The notes under the pieces are model-generated. The model did not search any database. It was given only the letters and a program-made list of their open reading frames with translations, and was not told the origin of the DNA. A DNA stretch of 64,000 nt. Source: Ehretia macrophylla (Eukaryota > Streptophyta > Magnoliopsida > Boraginales > Ehretiaceae). The DNA lies in NCBI GenBank assembly GCA_037974665.1, contig CM075771.1:34270425-34334424 (forward strand), given 5' to 3'. Positions 45,651-56,912 of this stretch are shown here, piece by piece (the first letter of the stretch is position 1; every line of letters starts with the position of its first letter). A program made the translations under genes and the position numbers.

Positions 45651-46435
45651 TTAATTTAATGAATGAAAGATCTAGAGATGAACAGAACAATAATAATAAA
45701 TAAAATAAAATAAAATAAAAACTAGAAATATTATAAAAATTCTAGAAATTACAAATACAAACCAGGAGATCGATGTTTGAGGTAGATTCAATGTTCTTAA
45801 GGCTTTTTACGCTCCGTTTTTAAGTGTTAAACATTTCTTTGACGTAAGTCTCTCAAAATACAACAGACTGATTTTTCGTAATAGTAACACTTCAAATTAT
45901 GAGATCTTTCGAACCAACAAAGTTTGAACTCTCTCAAAACTATGTGAAATATGCAATGTTTTCTTTTGAAAAATTGATATGTCAAAAATGTTCCAGGCCC
46001 TGGATATTTATATATAGTGCAATTTGGATCACATGCTGACCAACTTAAATCATTCTAATGGATTGCTATTAAATCCCCCTAATGAATTGCCATAAAGCCA
46101 CGTAATATCCATCAATATTTTAGCCATTACAATCACGTGCAATCACTTGAATTCTTGCAACATTACTTTGAAACCTTGCAACATCTCTTTGAATTCTTGC
46201 AACGTTTTAGCAAAGAACTAAATGAGATTACTTCACAATATTCCTGACAATTAATTAACTTCATATTAGAAATATTGAAGAAAAATAAAGCCAAGCCCGA
46301 ACCCATGTCTACAAACTGAATCGTACCGGGACATGCGCGTAATGGTTCAGATCAAATCCAATGGAAGGTAGGTCCTCCCATTTTATACATAATGCCTCTT
46401 GGGCCCAAACTCAAGTCCCAAACTTGGAATATATA
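45651..46435 (-). repeat. RE0 copy 2 right LTR, first part
   Basis: Matches 10851-11633. It is interrupted after ATATA (46431-46435) by RE2 and resumes at 63262. Confidence 0.85.
46431..46435. repeat. Target-site duplication of RE2 (ATATA), left copy
   Basis: ATATA precedes RE2 and recurs at 63257-63261. The unoccupied site is GGAATATATAAATTG near 11626 in RE0 copy 1. Confidence 0.93.
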
Positions 46436-47476
46436 TGTTGAGCCAATTAGCTTGATTGGCGATTGATTAATTGATTGAAGATTGTTAAGGTCATTATTGA
46501 TTGGCTATGTTTTGCAAAACTTATGATATTATCATTACTTGTGATTTTACCTTTTATATTGTGCAAGAAAAATATTATGATAACTTACCATATGAGAAGA
46601 AGATTTGTACTAATTAAGGAATGGCGTTTGTTGCATATTTACAAGGAAAAGAAGAATAGGGTTTTATGAGTAAAGACTTTTTCTTACAGCCCAAGACAAT
46701 ATGCAGTAACAATCTTGTATTTATATAGCAGCAATCACGACAGAAAAGTTGAAGCAGAAACAGAGAGCAACAAGAGAAAATACAATAGAGTTTTCTGTCC
46801 AGTGTTCCAAGTGATGTTGCAACACGATCTGAGTTCTAGTGCTTAACTGTATTAAGTGTTGCAATTTTGTTTTATTTGACAGTAAGTCATAAGCAATTTG
46901 TATGAGTCTTTGAGTGATTAGATTACTTTCTTCTTTATTCATTCTTCAGGAGAAGAAGGTGTAGTTCTCGGGAGAGAACGTTACAAGTCGAGGAGAGCTC
47001 GCCAAACCGAAGTTCATTAAAGAGTTCTTCATCTAGACGTCAAAGGTCAAGAGAGAGTCTTTACTTGTGTAAGTCCATTGATGTTGTAACTTGTTGTTTC
47101 TTAATGAACAGGTTTGTTGGACCAGGGGAAGTCCTGTGGACGTAGACCGCATGGTTGAACCTTGTTAAATCTTGGTGTTCTTTATTACTATTATAGCTTT
47201 ATTATTTCCGCTGCTATCTACTGTTACTACTCATGTTGGAACATTAAGTGGAATAAACTAACTAAGCAACTAGAGAAATAGTTTGTTAATAGTCTATTAT
47301 AGAACAAATATTCCAACTAATGTTACAACATCACCTGTAACAGAGTTGTAGCAGAATCACTCTACACCAGGTTATTGCATCCTATTTTTAGTCTTGATCA
47401 TAGAGCTTTATTGATTAAGCATATTAGTCATCTTGCTGTAAAACTAATCCATATTTATATTGTACAACTTTTAACA
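46436..47476 (+). repeat. RE2 5' LTR
   Basis: 1,041 bp, equal in length to the 3' LTR at 62216-63256 and differing at a few percent of sites by eye. Confidence 0.95.
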
Positions 47477-47478
47477 AG

Positions 47479-47491
47479 TGGCATCAAGAGC
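47479..47491 (+). other. RE2 primer-binding site
   Basis: TGGCATCAAGAGC follows the 5' LTR by two bases and resembles TGGTATCAGAGC of the initiator-Met type, with one change and one extra base. Confidence 0.75.
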
Positions 47492-47554
47492 AGGTTACGA
47501 ACTAATTCGATTAGATTTTTAAGAGTTTTGAGTTGTTGTCTTGCAGGAATAGGT

Positions 47555-49215
47555 ATGGACACCTTGCGTGATGGAGGTTCAGTTACCAAACCACCACTAT
47601 TGAATGGCTCAAACTACTCATACTGGAAAGCACGCATGAGGGCGTTTATCAAGTATATTGATGAGAAAGCATAGAAAGCAGTTCTAACAAGTTGGGTGCA
47701 TCCTACAATTACCGATGCACAAGGCAATGTTGCACCAAAACCTGAAACACAATGGACCAAAGCACAAGATCTATTGGCAAATTACAATTCTAAAGCATTG
47801 AATGCCATCTTCAATGCAGTTGACATAAACCAATTCAAATTGATTTCAACGTGTGAATCAGCCAAAGATGCATGGGTGATTTTGGAGACAACATATGAAG
47901 GCACTACAGCTGCAAAGTTATCAAAACTTCAAATTCTTGCGACAAGATTTAAAGAATTGAAGATGAAGGAAGATGAACTATCATCGAGTTCAATGCCAGG
48001 CTATATGATATTGCCAATGAGGCCTTTGCCTTGGGGGAGAAATATTTAGATCACTTCCAGACATGTTTGCTATCAAAGTTACAGCAATAGAAGAGTCCAA
48101 AAATGTTGATGAAATCAAGATTGATGAGTTAATGGGCTCTCTTTAGACATTTGAAATGAAGTTCAAACCAAATAAGAAAGAAAAAAGCATTGCCTTTAAA
48201 ATAGGTTTCGAAAATCAAGATGATCAATACTCTTTTGATGATATCACAAAATCTTTAGCCTCACTCACAAAGGATGTCAACAAAGTGCTAAAAATATTGG
48301 AGAAACAAAATGTCTCGTCAAATTGTGAAATGTTGAAGAAGGAAAAAAGAATACAATGTTATGAATGTGAAGGCTTTGGACATATGCAATCTGAATGTGG
48401 AAACATTATAAAGAATAAGAAAAAGGCTATGAACATCACATCGACTGATGAAGACTTGGAGAAGTATACGGAGAGTGATGAAGAGCACATCAACAAGATT
48501 GTTGCATTCAATATTGCAACAGTCCAATGTGATGATAAGTTAAGCATAGAAGATGGTGCAAACAGTGTTGCAACAGATGAAGAAACATACAGCTGAGAGT
48601 CAGAAAGTGATGATGATTTGGATGTAGAAGAATTCTTGAAAGCTTACAAAGATATGTACAAAAAATAGGTGATCGTGTGCAAGAAAAATCGAGGATTGGA
48701 GGTAAGGGTCACAGAATTGGAAAAACAAAAATCAGAACTAGAGAAATTGGATGCCAAAAGACTGCAGGAAGTGTAGATGCTGCAACATGACTTAAAGCAG
48801 ATGCAGCGAAATATAAAAATGCTAAATTCTGGAACTTAAAAATTGAATCCCATGTTATCCATTCAGAAATCAAGTAGAGATCATAGTGGACTCGGTTTCT
48901 ATAAAGAAGAATCTTCTGGTACAACTATCTTTGTCAAAAGTTCAAATCACCCAGAATCTGAACATGAAGATGCAACTGCTCATAACAACAGTAAAAGTGT
49001 CTTGGTATCTGATGTTCCGACAACACCAACAACATTGCAGAGGCAATATGGGAAAAAGAAAAATAGGTTCATTCATACATGTCACTACTGTTTTGCACTT
49101 GGTCACATCAGACCTCATTGTTTCAAACTCCAAAGAATGCAGGAAAAAGGTAAGTCTTTCAATCAGCAAAAGAGATCCTCACATATGTTTTTGCAACACA
49201 AGGTAAGACAATTTT
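47555..49215 (+). pseudogene. RE2 gag
   Basis: Gag starts at the ATG 47555 (MDTLRDGGSVTKPPLLNGSN, followed by SYWKARMRAFI, the UBN2-type opening). An in-frame TAG replaces an expected Trp after DEKA (47672). The core with DLLANYNSKALNAIF and ILETTYEGT follows, then a frameshift near 47985. A second frame (48156-48596) carries the knuckle CYECEGFGHMQSEC (48357-48398). A later frame (48843-49217) carries a second knuckle, CHYCFALGHIRPHC (about 49078-49120). Two widely spaced zinc knuckles fit the long gag of SIRE elements. Several stops (two explained by a single CAG-to-TAG change) make it non-coding. Confidence 0.85.
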
Positions 49216-49219
49216 GAGT

Positions 49220-49495
49220 TAAAAAATCTGATTTAAATTGTTTTGCTGCTTATACGTCTACACAAGCCTATGCTGCTAACTCTTGGTATGTTGATAGTGG
49301 ATGTTCTAGCCACATGACAGGTATGCGTAAAGATCTCAGCAACTATAGGAAATGTGATGAAGGGCAAGTTACATTTAGAGATGGTGTTAAAGAAAAAGTT
49401 CTAGGCAAAGGAACACTTGAGATTGAAGGGTTTCCAAAGCTCAAGAGAGTACTGCATGTTAAAGGGCTAAAGGCTAATCTTCTTACTATCAGTTA
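49220..49495 (+). pseudogene. RE2 protease and start of GAG-pre-integrase, cut by RE4
   Basis: The plus-strand frame reads SWYVDSGCSSHMTG, the aspartic protease active site with Cys in place of the usual Ala in the DSGA box, as in SIRE elements. It continues GTLEIEGFPKLKRVLHV and KANLLTIS, then meets RE4 at 49496. The frame continues at 59352 with QLCDQGLFVKF, so RE4 inserted exactly inside LTISQLCDQG. Confidence 0.9.
49491..49495. repeat. Target-site duplication of RE4 (AGTTA/AGTCA), left copy
   Basis: AGTTA precedes RE4 and AGTCA follows at 59352-59356. The RE2 reading frame is restored if one copy and RE4 are ignored, which supports AGTCA as the original. Confidence 0.85.
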
Positions 49496-51923
49496 TGTGA
49501 AACCCCACTTTTCTATCTTATCTCGTTTTGTGTGCTTTATCTCGTTTTGCGTGAATTAACCTGTCTATGTGCTATATGACTTAGAATGTGGTAATTTTGG
49601 TATCAATACTCCTAGAACATTCTAAATGTGCATTCATGAAATTTTCATAAAAAAAAGGAGTCATAAATTTTATCGTCGATTTTTAGTGAATAGTGTTTTC
49701 GAAACACGTCCGCTAAAATTTTGAAACTGGTCTTTTTAACCCTTCTAGACCTAGTCCACGGACTTTAATAGAACTGTGTTTGATTTAAAAGGTTTTAAAA
49801 TCGGCTTAGGAATTTATTAGGGTTTTTACACTGACTTTTGCAAAAATCGAGTTTTAAGCCGACTCGGGTGAAATTATTTGATTATAAAACTTCTTGTCAC
49901 CTAAAAATAACCTACTTGAGCTATCTTTGGTGTTGAATAATTGTTTTGAATTTTGGTGATCAAGAAAATGCATTTAAAGTCAAGAAAACACAAAAATACT
50001 AAGTTAATTCAACTTTGACTTCATTTAAAATGTTGACTTTTAAGCTTATATCACCAACACATATTGCAAAAGCACAAAAACACCTTCCATTTCACACACA
50101 TGGCCGAGAGTTTCATGAAAGAATAAGCCAAAGAGTTTTCAAGGTTTTCAAAGCAAAATTTCAAAGAAAAACCTAGTTTTTGTCCGTAGAATTTCGTACC
50201 GAGTTGAATTCCGCTTGTTAGGCACGTATTGTACGCATTCCTAGGCTTTTATCGCATCAAAGGTGAGAGAAAAATTCTAGATCTCAAAACTCATCTTTTG
50301 TTTTTTTGCGTAGAATTGATTATCGAACCGTTAGAATATTAATCTGATGTTAGATTATCGCTCCATGCATTCTAGGGATGATTTATATGTAATCCTACAA
50401 GATTTGAACCGTTATAGCATAATTACTATTTTTGGGTATTTAAAGTTGATTAATTTGCTAAATGTTGATTATTTTGAGTTGTGTTGATCAGAATCGATTG
50501 CCTTCGATTACTAAAAGTTTGTTAATTACGTGGTAGCGTTGTTGTAATGCCGAATTTTTGATTGTGATGTCTGTGCTAAAATCCGGAAATTTCAGCCATG
50601 ACACACAAGGGTTTTAGGGTTCTTGGGCATGATTTGGATGTGTTTTGGTTGGTTTCCGAGGGGGCTAATGTAGTTGATTGAATGGGTGAGTGTTTGAAAC
50701 TGATTTGGAGTTGTTTGGATTAGTAGAATGTAATATATGATTATTTGAAGTTTAGGTTGTCTTTCTTTAAAATGTTAGATTGAGCCTTAGTTTATTGGGT
50801 GTGGTTTGAGTGATTGAATTGTGAGTTGTTGATGGGTAAAGTAGGGTTTGATTGTGTGTTTAATGCATGTTCGGTTAGATGACCTACTTTGTCATCTAAC
50901 TTAGTTATTTGTCGTTAAATTGGTTATTGATGATAATATGATTATTGATGATTATTGATTGATGATTGATGCCGGGAGGTAGGCAGTTCTGCTAGACTGT
51001 CCTCCTGTGAATGATTGATGTTTATTATTATTGTTGAATCTTTGGTATGTGTGTGCTACCTCTTGGGTAGCATCGGGCTGTCAGGTTGATAACGGCATGA
51101 CTACCAGAGACTACCTCCAGCTCGTATGACGGATGTGTCATGGAGGGCGAGCCTAGTGGGGTACCTCGGGTGCGTGAGTTTATGGGAGTCACAAGAAGGC
51201 TGTTATGATCGTGATGGCGTTTGGAGCTACACCAACTAGTGTATCCTTTATTGAATGGTCATTATAGTTATGTGATGATAGTATTATTGATGTTATTGTG
51301 TGTTTACTTGCTAAAATGATTATTTCCAAGGAGCTTCGTAAACCCTGCTCGAGATCTATCGGATCCTCACTGGGTTTATTTTATATAAGCTCACTCTCTA
51401 TTATTGCATGCCTATAGGTGTACTTTCGCAGGATTATGGGTACGTGCCTCCTGAAGAGGAAAATGTGCCTTATGTGGATGAGTCTTATGTTCCAGAGTCT
51501 TATCCTTGATGTTGTATTGTTTTACTATCTTGTAAATTAACTTAGTAGACTTTTATATACTTTGTAGTTCATAATGTAAAATATGTTAAAAAGATAATGA
51601 ATTAGTTGATGGTGTCTTAGTAGCCTTTCTTTTGTTTATGATTAGGTTGCTAGATTGGCTCAATATGTTTTTGTAATGTATATTAAGGTTCATGTATTAT
51701 GTTGGAACGGAGGCGTATAACGAGGAATGTTTATTGTATAATATGGTTATGATGTATGTTGTTATTTTATTGAGGAGTTGTTTGTTGTATGGTTTGTGGA
51801 GTTGATGTATGATGTCCTATTGAGGTTGGTTTAGAGACTCGGTATCCTATTTACTGTCGTTATACTGCCAAAATTCTGTTGCGTCCTGACTGATTATAAG
51901 TGGGGTCGAGTTGAGGCGTCACA
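49496..51923 (+). repeat. RE4 5' LTR
   Basis: 2,428 bp, matching 56913-59351. It starts TGTGAAACCCC (TATGAAACCCC in the 3' LTR) and ends GTCACA (GTGACA). Short TGATTATTGA repeats occur near 50940-51020. Confidence 0.93.
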
Positions 51924-51929
51924 TTTATG

Positions 51930-51941
51930 TGGTATCAGAGC
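51930..51941 (+). other. RE4 primer-binding site
   Basis: TGGTATCAGAGC, a perfect initiator-Met tRNA complement, six bases after the LTR. Confidence 0.93.
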
Positions 51942-52202
51942 GCATGTTAGTTGTGAGCCGGGTTATTCTCGGAATGTGGGTAATGGTCTTAGCATGAAAG
52001 TATGTATGAAAAGAAAGAAAAGTGATCTATGTATTAATATGATTAAATGATTAAGTGATTATATGATTATGTGATTTAGTGCTTATGTGATTATGTGATC
52101 AATTTGTTTATGTGTTTTATATGACTTTGTTGTTTATGTGCTAATAGTTGTTCATAACCTGTTTACGTGCTATAACCTGTGCTAACTCTTTGATTAGTAG
52201 AA

Positions 52203-53410
52203 TGACGGGCAGACCGAGAACCAGAGGTAGGCCTGAAATGACTGATGAGACTCCTGGTAATGCGGCACCGGGCCGTATTAGGGGTGATGACCGTTTGAGG
52301 GCAACTATGGAGAGGATTGCTGAGTTAGTGGCCGGACAGGCTCAGTTGTTAACAGGGCAGGCTGCCTAGACTCAGGCTTGGCAGGCTCAGTTTTTGAATG
52401 TGCAGGGTGGAAACCACGGGCGTGGTACCCTGAAATAGTTCTTAGGGTATCATCCACCTAGATTTCAGGGGGGGCCGGATGATAGGAAGGCTGAGGCGTG
52501 GATTAGCAAGGTGGAGAAGATTTATGATCCTCTTGATTATACCGATGAGCAAAAAGTCTCCTTTGTCGTGTACTTGTTAGATGATGAGGCAAAAGAATAA
52601 TGGCGCACAGTGAGAACTAGCTGGGCGACTCAGGGTATTCCGTATGTTTGGGGTACCTTTCCGATGGCTTTCCGGGCAAAGTATGTCCCGAGGATCGCAA
52701 GGGAACGGAGAGAGGCAGAGTTTCTAGCCTTAGTACAAGGAGATGCTTCAGTGGCTCAGTATGAGGCCACCTTTACTCGATTGTCCCGTTATGCACTGGA
52801 GTATGTGGCTGATGAGGAGCGGAGGACTCGTAGATTCATGTTGGGATTGAGGCCCGAGATTCAGGATCTGATGGCTCTGAATCGGTATGATATATTCACT
52901 GAGGCTTTTGAGGCAGCTTCTAGACTAGAGAAGAGAAAGGGGGATCAGTTTGTGTCTAGTCAGCCCAGTAAGAGGCCGTATCAGCCGCAGTATCAGCAGA
53001 ATATGTATAGGCCTCTCGTACAGCAGGTTGTGTACAGGCCACCAGTTTAGCAGGGTTCTTTTAGGCCACAAGGGCAGCAGAGTTATTATCGGCCTCAGTT
53101 TCAGCAGGGGTCATATCAGATTCAGTCCCAGTTCAAGCCAGCCCAGTCTCAGGGTCAGTACAGGCCCAGTTTGGTAATGCCTCAGCAGCAGCAGGCTGGT
53201 TCAGCTGTTTCTTCAGCTCCTGGTTCTTCTAGGGGCAGTGTTAATGCATCATCACCGCAGTGTACTCACTGCAACTGCACGGGACATATAGAGGCCGATT
53301 GCAGAGTGAAAGCAGGGACGTGTTTAGGTTACGGCAGCAATCATGACAGGGCGAGGGATTGCCCTAGGTATGCGAGGATTAAGGGTCGGACAGCGACTCA
53401 GGGTTATTAG
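52203..53410 (+). pseudogene. RE4 gag
   Basis: Gag probably starts at the ATG 52203 (MTGRPRTRGRPEMTDETPG). The core includes HPPRFQGGPDDRKAEAWI and KEIYD-like sequence, AEFLALVQGDASVAQYEATF and RFMLGLRPEIQDLM. A Gln/Tyr/Pro-rich linker (about 52960-53200) leads to a knuckle CTHCNCTGHIEADC (about 53260-53300). A second knuckle follows with Tyr in place of its second Cys (CLGYGSNHDRARDC). In-frame stops occur at 52367, about 52436, about 52598, 53048 and 53408; most can be explained by CAG or TGG codons. Gag would form the particle shell and bind RNA. Confidence 0.88.
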
Positions 53411-54660
53411 GGCCGACCTGCAGCCAGTGCACCACAGCAGCAACGGGTTCAGGCTCGGGCCTACGCAGTTGACTTAGAGGAGATGCCTGAGGAGACTGCA
53501 GTTGTGGAAGGTAACTTCCTTATACTTGATCAACTTGTTAAAGTGTTGATTGATTCTGGTGCTACACATTCTTTCATTACTCCTGCTTGTGTGCAACGTG
53601 TTAATTTGCAACCTGAAAGATTGCCTTATGTGGTTGAAATTAGTGCCTCTTTGATTGATAAGTATGTGACTGACCTAGTTTGTAAAGATTGTATAATACA
53701 TGTTAAGGGGCATAATTTTCCTTCGGACCTTATTTTATTTCCTATCCGGGGGTATGATGTTATCTTGGGTATGGATTGGCTTTCTAAGTATGATGCCCAG
53801 TTGAACTGTAGAACCAAGGTAGTACAGTTTCATTTGCCAGATCAGCCAGTAGTTGAGGTAGTAGGGAACCAGGGTGTAAAGACGAGTTTTGTTATCTCAG
53901 CAACTAAAGTTGTTAAGTTGGTGAGTAAGGGGTGTTCGGGTTATCTAGCTTATTTGATCAACAAGCCATCTGATAAGCTACAGCTAGAGAAAGTCCCTAT
54001 TATTCGGGAATATCCCAATGTATTTCCTGAGGAGTTTCCAGGGTTACCGCCAGAGAGAGATGTGGAATTTGTGATTAATCTTATTCCCGGTACTCAACCT
54101 ATTTCTAAATCAGCGTATCGGATGGCACCAGCTGAGCTGAAGGAGTTGAAGACTCAGTTGCAGGAGTTATTGAAGAAGGGATTTATTCAGCAGAGTTCTT
54201 CACCTTGGGAAGCTCCTGTTTTATTTGTGAAGAAGAAGGATAGTACATTGAGATTGTGTATTGATTACCGTGGTTTGAATTAGGTGACCATCAAGAATAA
54301 ATATCCTTTGCCACTGGTTGACGAGTTATTTGATCAACTTCAGGGAGCCAAAGTCTATTCTAAATTTGATTTGAGGCAGGGGTATTATCAGCTTCGAATT
54401 CGTACGGAGGATGTTCCAAAGACTGCCTTCAGGACTCGGTACGGGCATTATGAGTTTGTTGTTATGCCTTTTGGATTAACTAATGCACCGGCAGCGTTTA
54501 TGGATCTTATGCATCCGGTCTTTCAACCGTACTTGGACTAGTTCATGGTAATCTTTATTGATGATATCTTAGTTTATTCTAAATCTGAATCGGAGCACGA
54601 GCAACATCTACGGCTTGTCTTACAGAAGTTGTAAGAGCATCAATTGTTTGCCAAGTTCAG
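53411..54660 (+). pseudogene. RE4 pol: protease and reverse transcriptase (N-terminal part)
   Basis: The frame resumes with the aspartic protease [13 protein letters not shown] (about 53545-53580) and [12 protein letters not shown], then [12 protein letters not shown]. The RT runs through [27 protein letters not shown] and LCIDYRGLN, with a TAG (54281) before [11 protein letters not shown]. It continues through [14 protein letters not shown], a TAG at 54539 after PYLD, and the active site [11 protein letters not shown] (about 54550-54580). A TAA interrupts at about 54631, and a small deletion near 54672 shifts the frame. All catalytic residues are visible. Confidence 0.92.
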
Positions 54661-54671
54661 CAAATGTGAAA

Positions 54672-55452
54672 ACGCATATCTTTTCTTGGCCATGTTATTA
54701 CACAGAGCGGTATTTCTGTAGATCCCACTAAGATTGAAGTAGTAATGTCTTGGAAACGTCCGGAGAATGTTTCGGAGGTTCGTAGCTTTCTTGGCTTGGC
54801 GGGTTATTACCGTAGGTTTGTCAAGAACTTCTCAAAGATTGCTGGGCCACTTTCTAAGTTGACTCATAAACGTACTATCTTTGCTTGGGATGAAAAGTGT
54901 GAGAGTGGGTTTCAGGAGTTGAAAAAGAGGTTGACTATTGCTCCAGTACTTGCTCTACCAGAGGGGATCGATAATATGGTCATTTACAACGATGCATCCA
55001 AGGAGGGCTTGGGATGTGTTCTTATGCAGGATGGCCAAGTTATTGCCTATGCTTCCAGGAAGTTGAAGCCTTATGAGGTGAATTATCCGACTCATGATCT
55101 TGAGTTGGCAGCAGTTGTCTTCGCACTGAAGAAGTGGCGTCATTATCTGTGGGGCAGTAAGTTCGAGATTTTCACTGATCATAAGAGTCTGAAGTACTTG
55201 TTCTCACAGAAGGAGTTGAATATGCGCCAATGGAGGTGGATGGAGTTTCTTGGAGATTATAATTGTTCTATCAATTATCTACCTGGCAAGGAAAATGTTG
55301 TAGCAGATACTCTCAGCCGGAAGGCGAGTGTTGCTTGTTTGGCTGTCAAGAAATGGGAGATTCTTGAGGAATTCACTTATTGGAGACCGGAGTTGACTCA
55401 GGTTGGGGTGATGTGTTCACATCTCCGTATTCAACCTTTATTGCTGTCTTAG
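54672..55452 (+). pseudogene. RE4 pol: RT thumb and RNase H
   Basis: After the frameshift the plus strand reads [19 protein letters not shown] (as IEVVMSW...) and [18 protein letters not shown]. RNase H follows with [34 protein letters not shown] and [12 protein letters not shown], then the connection ADTLSRKAS (about 55310). The frame ends in a TAG at 55450 before the integrase linker (IKEAQQLY). Confidence 0.9.
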
Positions 55453-56880
55453 ATCAAGGAAGCTCAGCAGCTTTATGTTAAACTTCAGAAGATCAAGGAT
55501 CAGATCACAGATGATCAGTCTGACTTTAAACTGCATGAGGATGGTATTCTTCGGTTCGGAACAGCGTTTGTGTTCCCGATGAACTGGGCTTGAGGCGAGG
55601 TATTCTGGAGGAAGCTCATAATTCTAAGTACACCATTCATCCTGGTGGAAACAAGATGGATCGGGGCTTGAAGCAACATTATTGGTGGAATAACATGAAG
55701 AGGGAGGTTGTTTAGTTTGTATCTAGATGTTTGACTTGTCAGAGGGTGAAAGCCGAGCATCAACGACCTGCAGGTTTGCTTCAGCCGTTGGCAATACCAG
55801 AGTGGAAATGGGAGCATATTACGATGGACTTCGTCACTGGTTTGCCTAGAACACCGAGAGGTAATGATACAGTTTGGGTTGTCGTGGATCGTTTGACGAA
55901 GACAGCTCACTTTATTTCGATGAGGATGGGAGATGAGGTTACAAAGTTGACGGATCTTTATTTGGATCAGGTTGTTAGACTTCACGGGATTCCATCTAGT
56001 ATTGTCTTAGATCGAGATCCTCAATTTACTTCTCGTTTGTGGGAGAAACTTTAGGAGACCTTGGGTACTCAGTTGAACTTTAGTACTGCGTATCATCCAC
56101 AGACCAACGGTCAGTCTGAGCGGACTATTCAGATTCTGGAAGATATGCTTAGGGCTTGTGTTTTCGGGAAGAATTGGGAGAAACATCTACCACTTGCCGA
56201 GTTTGCCTATAATAATAGTTATCAAGCTACTATTGGGATGGCACCTTTCGTAGCTCTTTACGGTCGTAAGTGTCGTTCACCTTTATATTGGGACGAGGTA
56301 GGGGAGATGAAGACTATTGATCCGATTATCATGCTAGAGCTTCTTAAGAAGATTGAGAATGTTTAGTTGATCAGGCAGAGAATGCTTACGGCGCAGAGTA
56401 GATTCAAGAGTTATGCTGATAAGCATCGTCGGGAGTTAGAGTTTGCAGTCGGAGATCGGATTTTATTGAGATTGTCTCCTCATAAGGGGTTTGCTCGTTA
56501 TGGTAAAGGTGGAAAGCTGAGTCCGAGATTTGTTGGGCCATTTGAGATTACCGATAGGGTTGGTAAGTTGGCATATCGGTTGGCTTTACCGAAAAACTTC
56601 TCTAATGTCCACGATGTATTTCACGTGTCTAATTTGCGAAAATACAATCCAGATCCTTCTCATATTCTTGAGCCAGAGCCGTTACAGCTTCATGAGAATC
56701 TGAATTATGACGAGCATCCGATTCGTATTCTTGATCAGATGGAACGAGAGTTGAGGTCGAAGAAGATTCCGATGGTTAAGGTGTTGTAGAAGCATCACAG
56801 CATTGAGGAAGCGACTTGGGAGAGACGAGATCAGATGCAGCAGCAGTACCCAGATCTGTTCAGTACATCAAGTAAGAATT
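55453..56880 (+). pseudogene. RE4 pol: integrase and chromodomain-like C-terminus
   Basis: A degenerate HHCC region (about 55610-55750, ending CLTCQRVK-like CQRVKAEHQ) leads into the catalytic core: WEHITMDFVTGLPRT, VVDRLTKTAHFI, the DRDPQFTSRLW block and YHPQTNGQSERTIQ. The GPFEI...VHDVFHVSNLRKY region follows (about 56530-56640). The end reads RSKKIPMVKVL, a TAG where Trp is expected (56787), then SIEEATWERRDQM and YPDLF. This is the group-II chromodomain-like tail of plant chromoviruses. Other in-frame TAGs lie at about 55711, 56052 and 56364. Confidence 0.9.
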
Positions 56881-56897
56881 TTAAGGATGAAATTTCT

Positions 56898-56912
56898 TTA
56901 AAGGGGGGAGAA
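56898..56912 (+). other. RE4 polypurine tract
   Basis: TTAAAGGGGGGAGAA lies directly before the 3' LTR. Confidence 0.9.
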
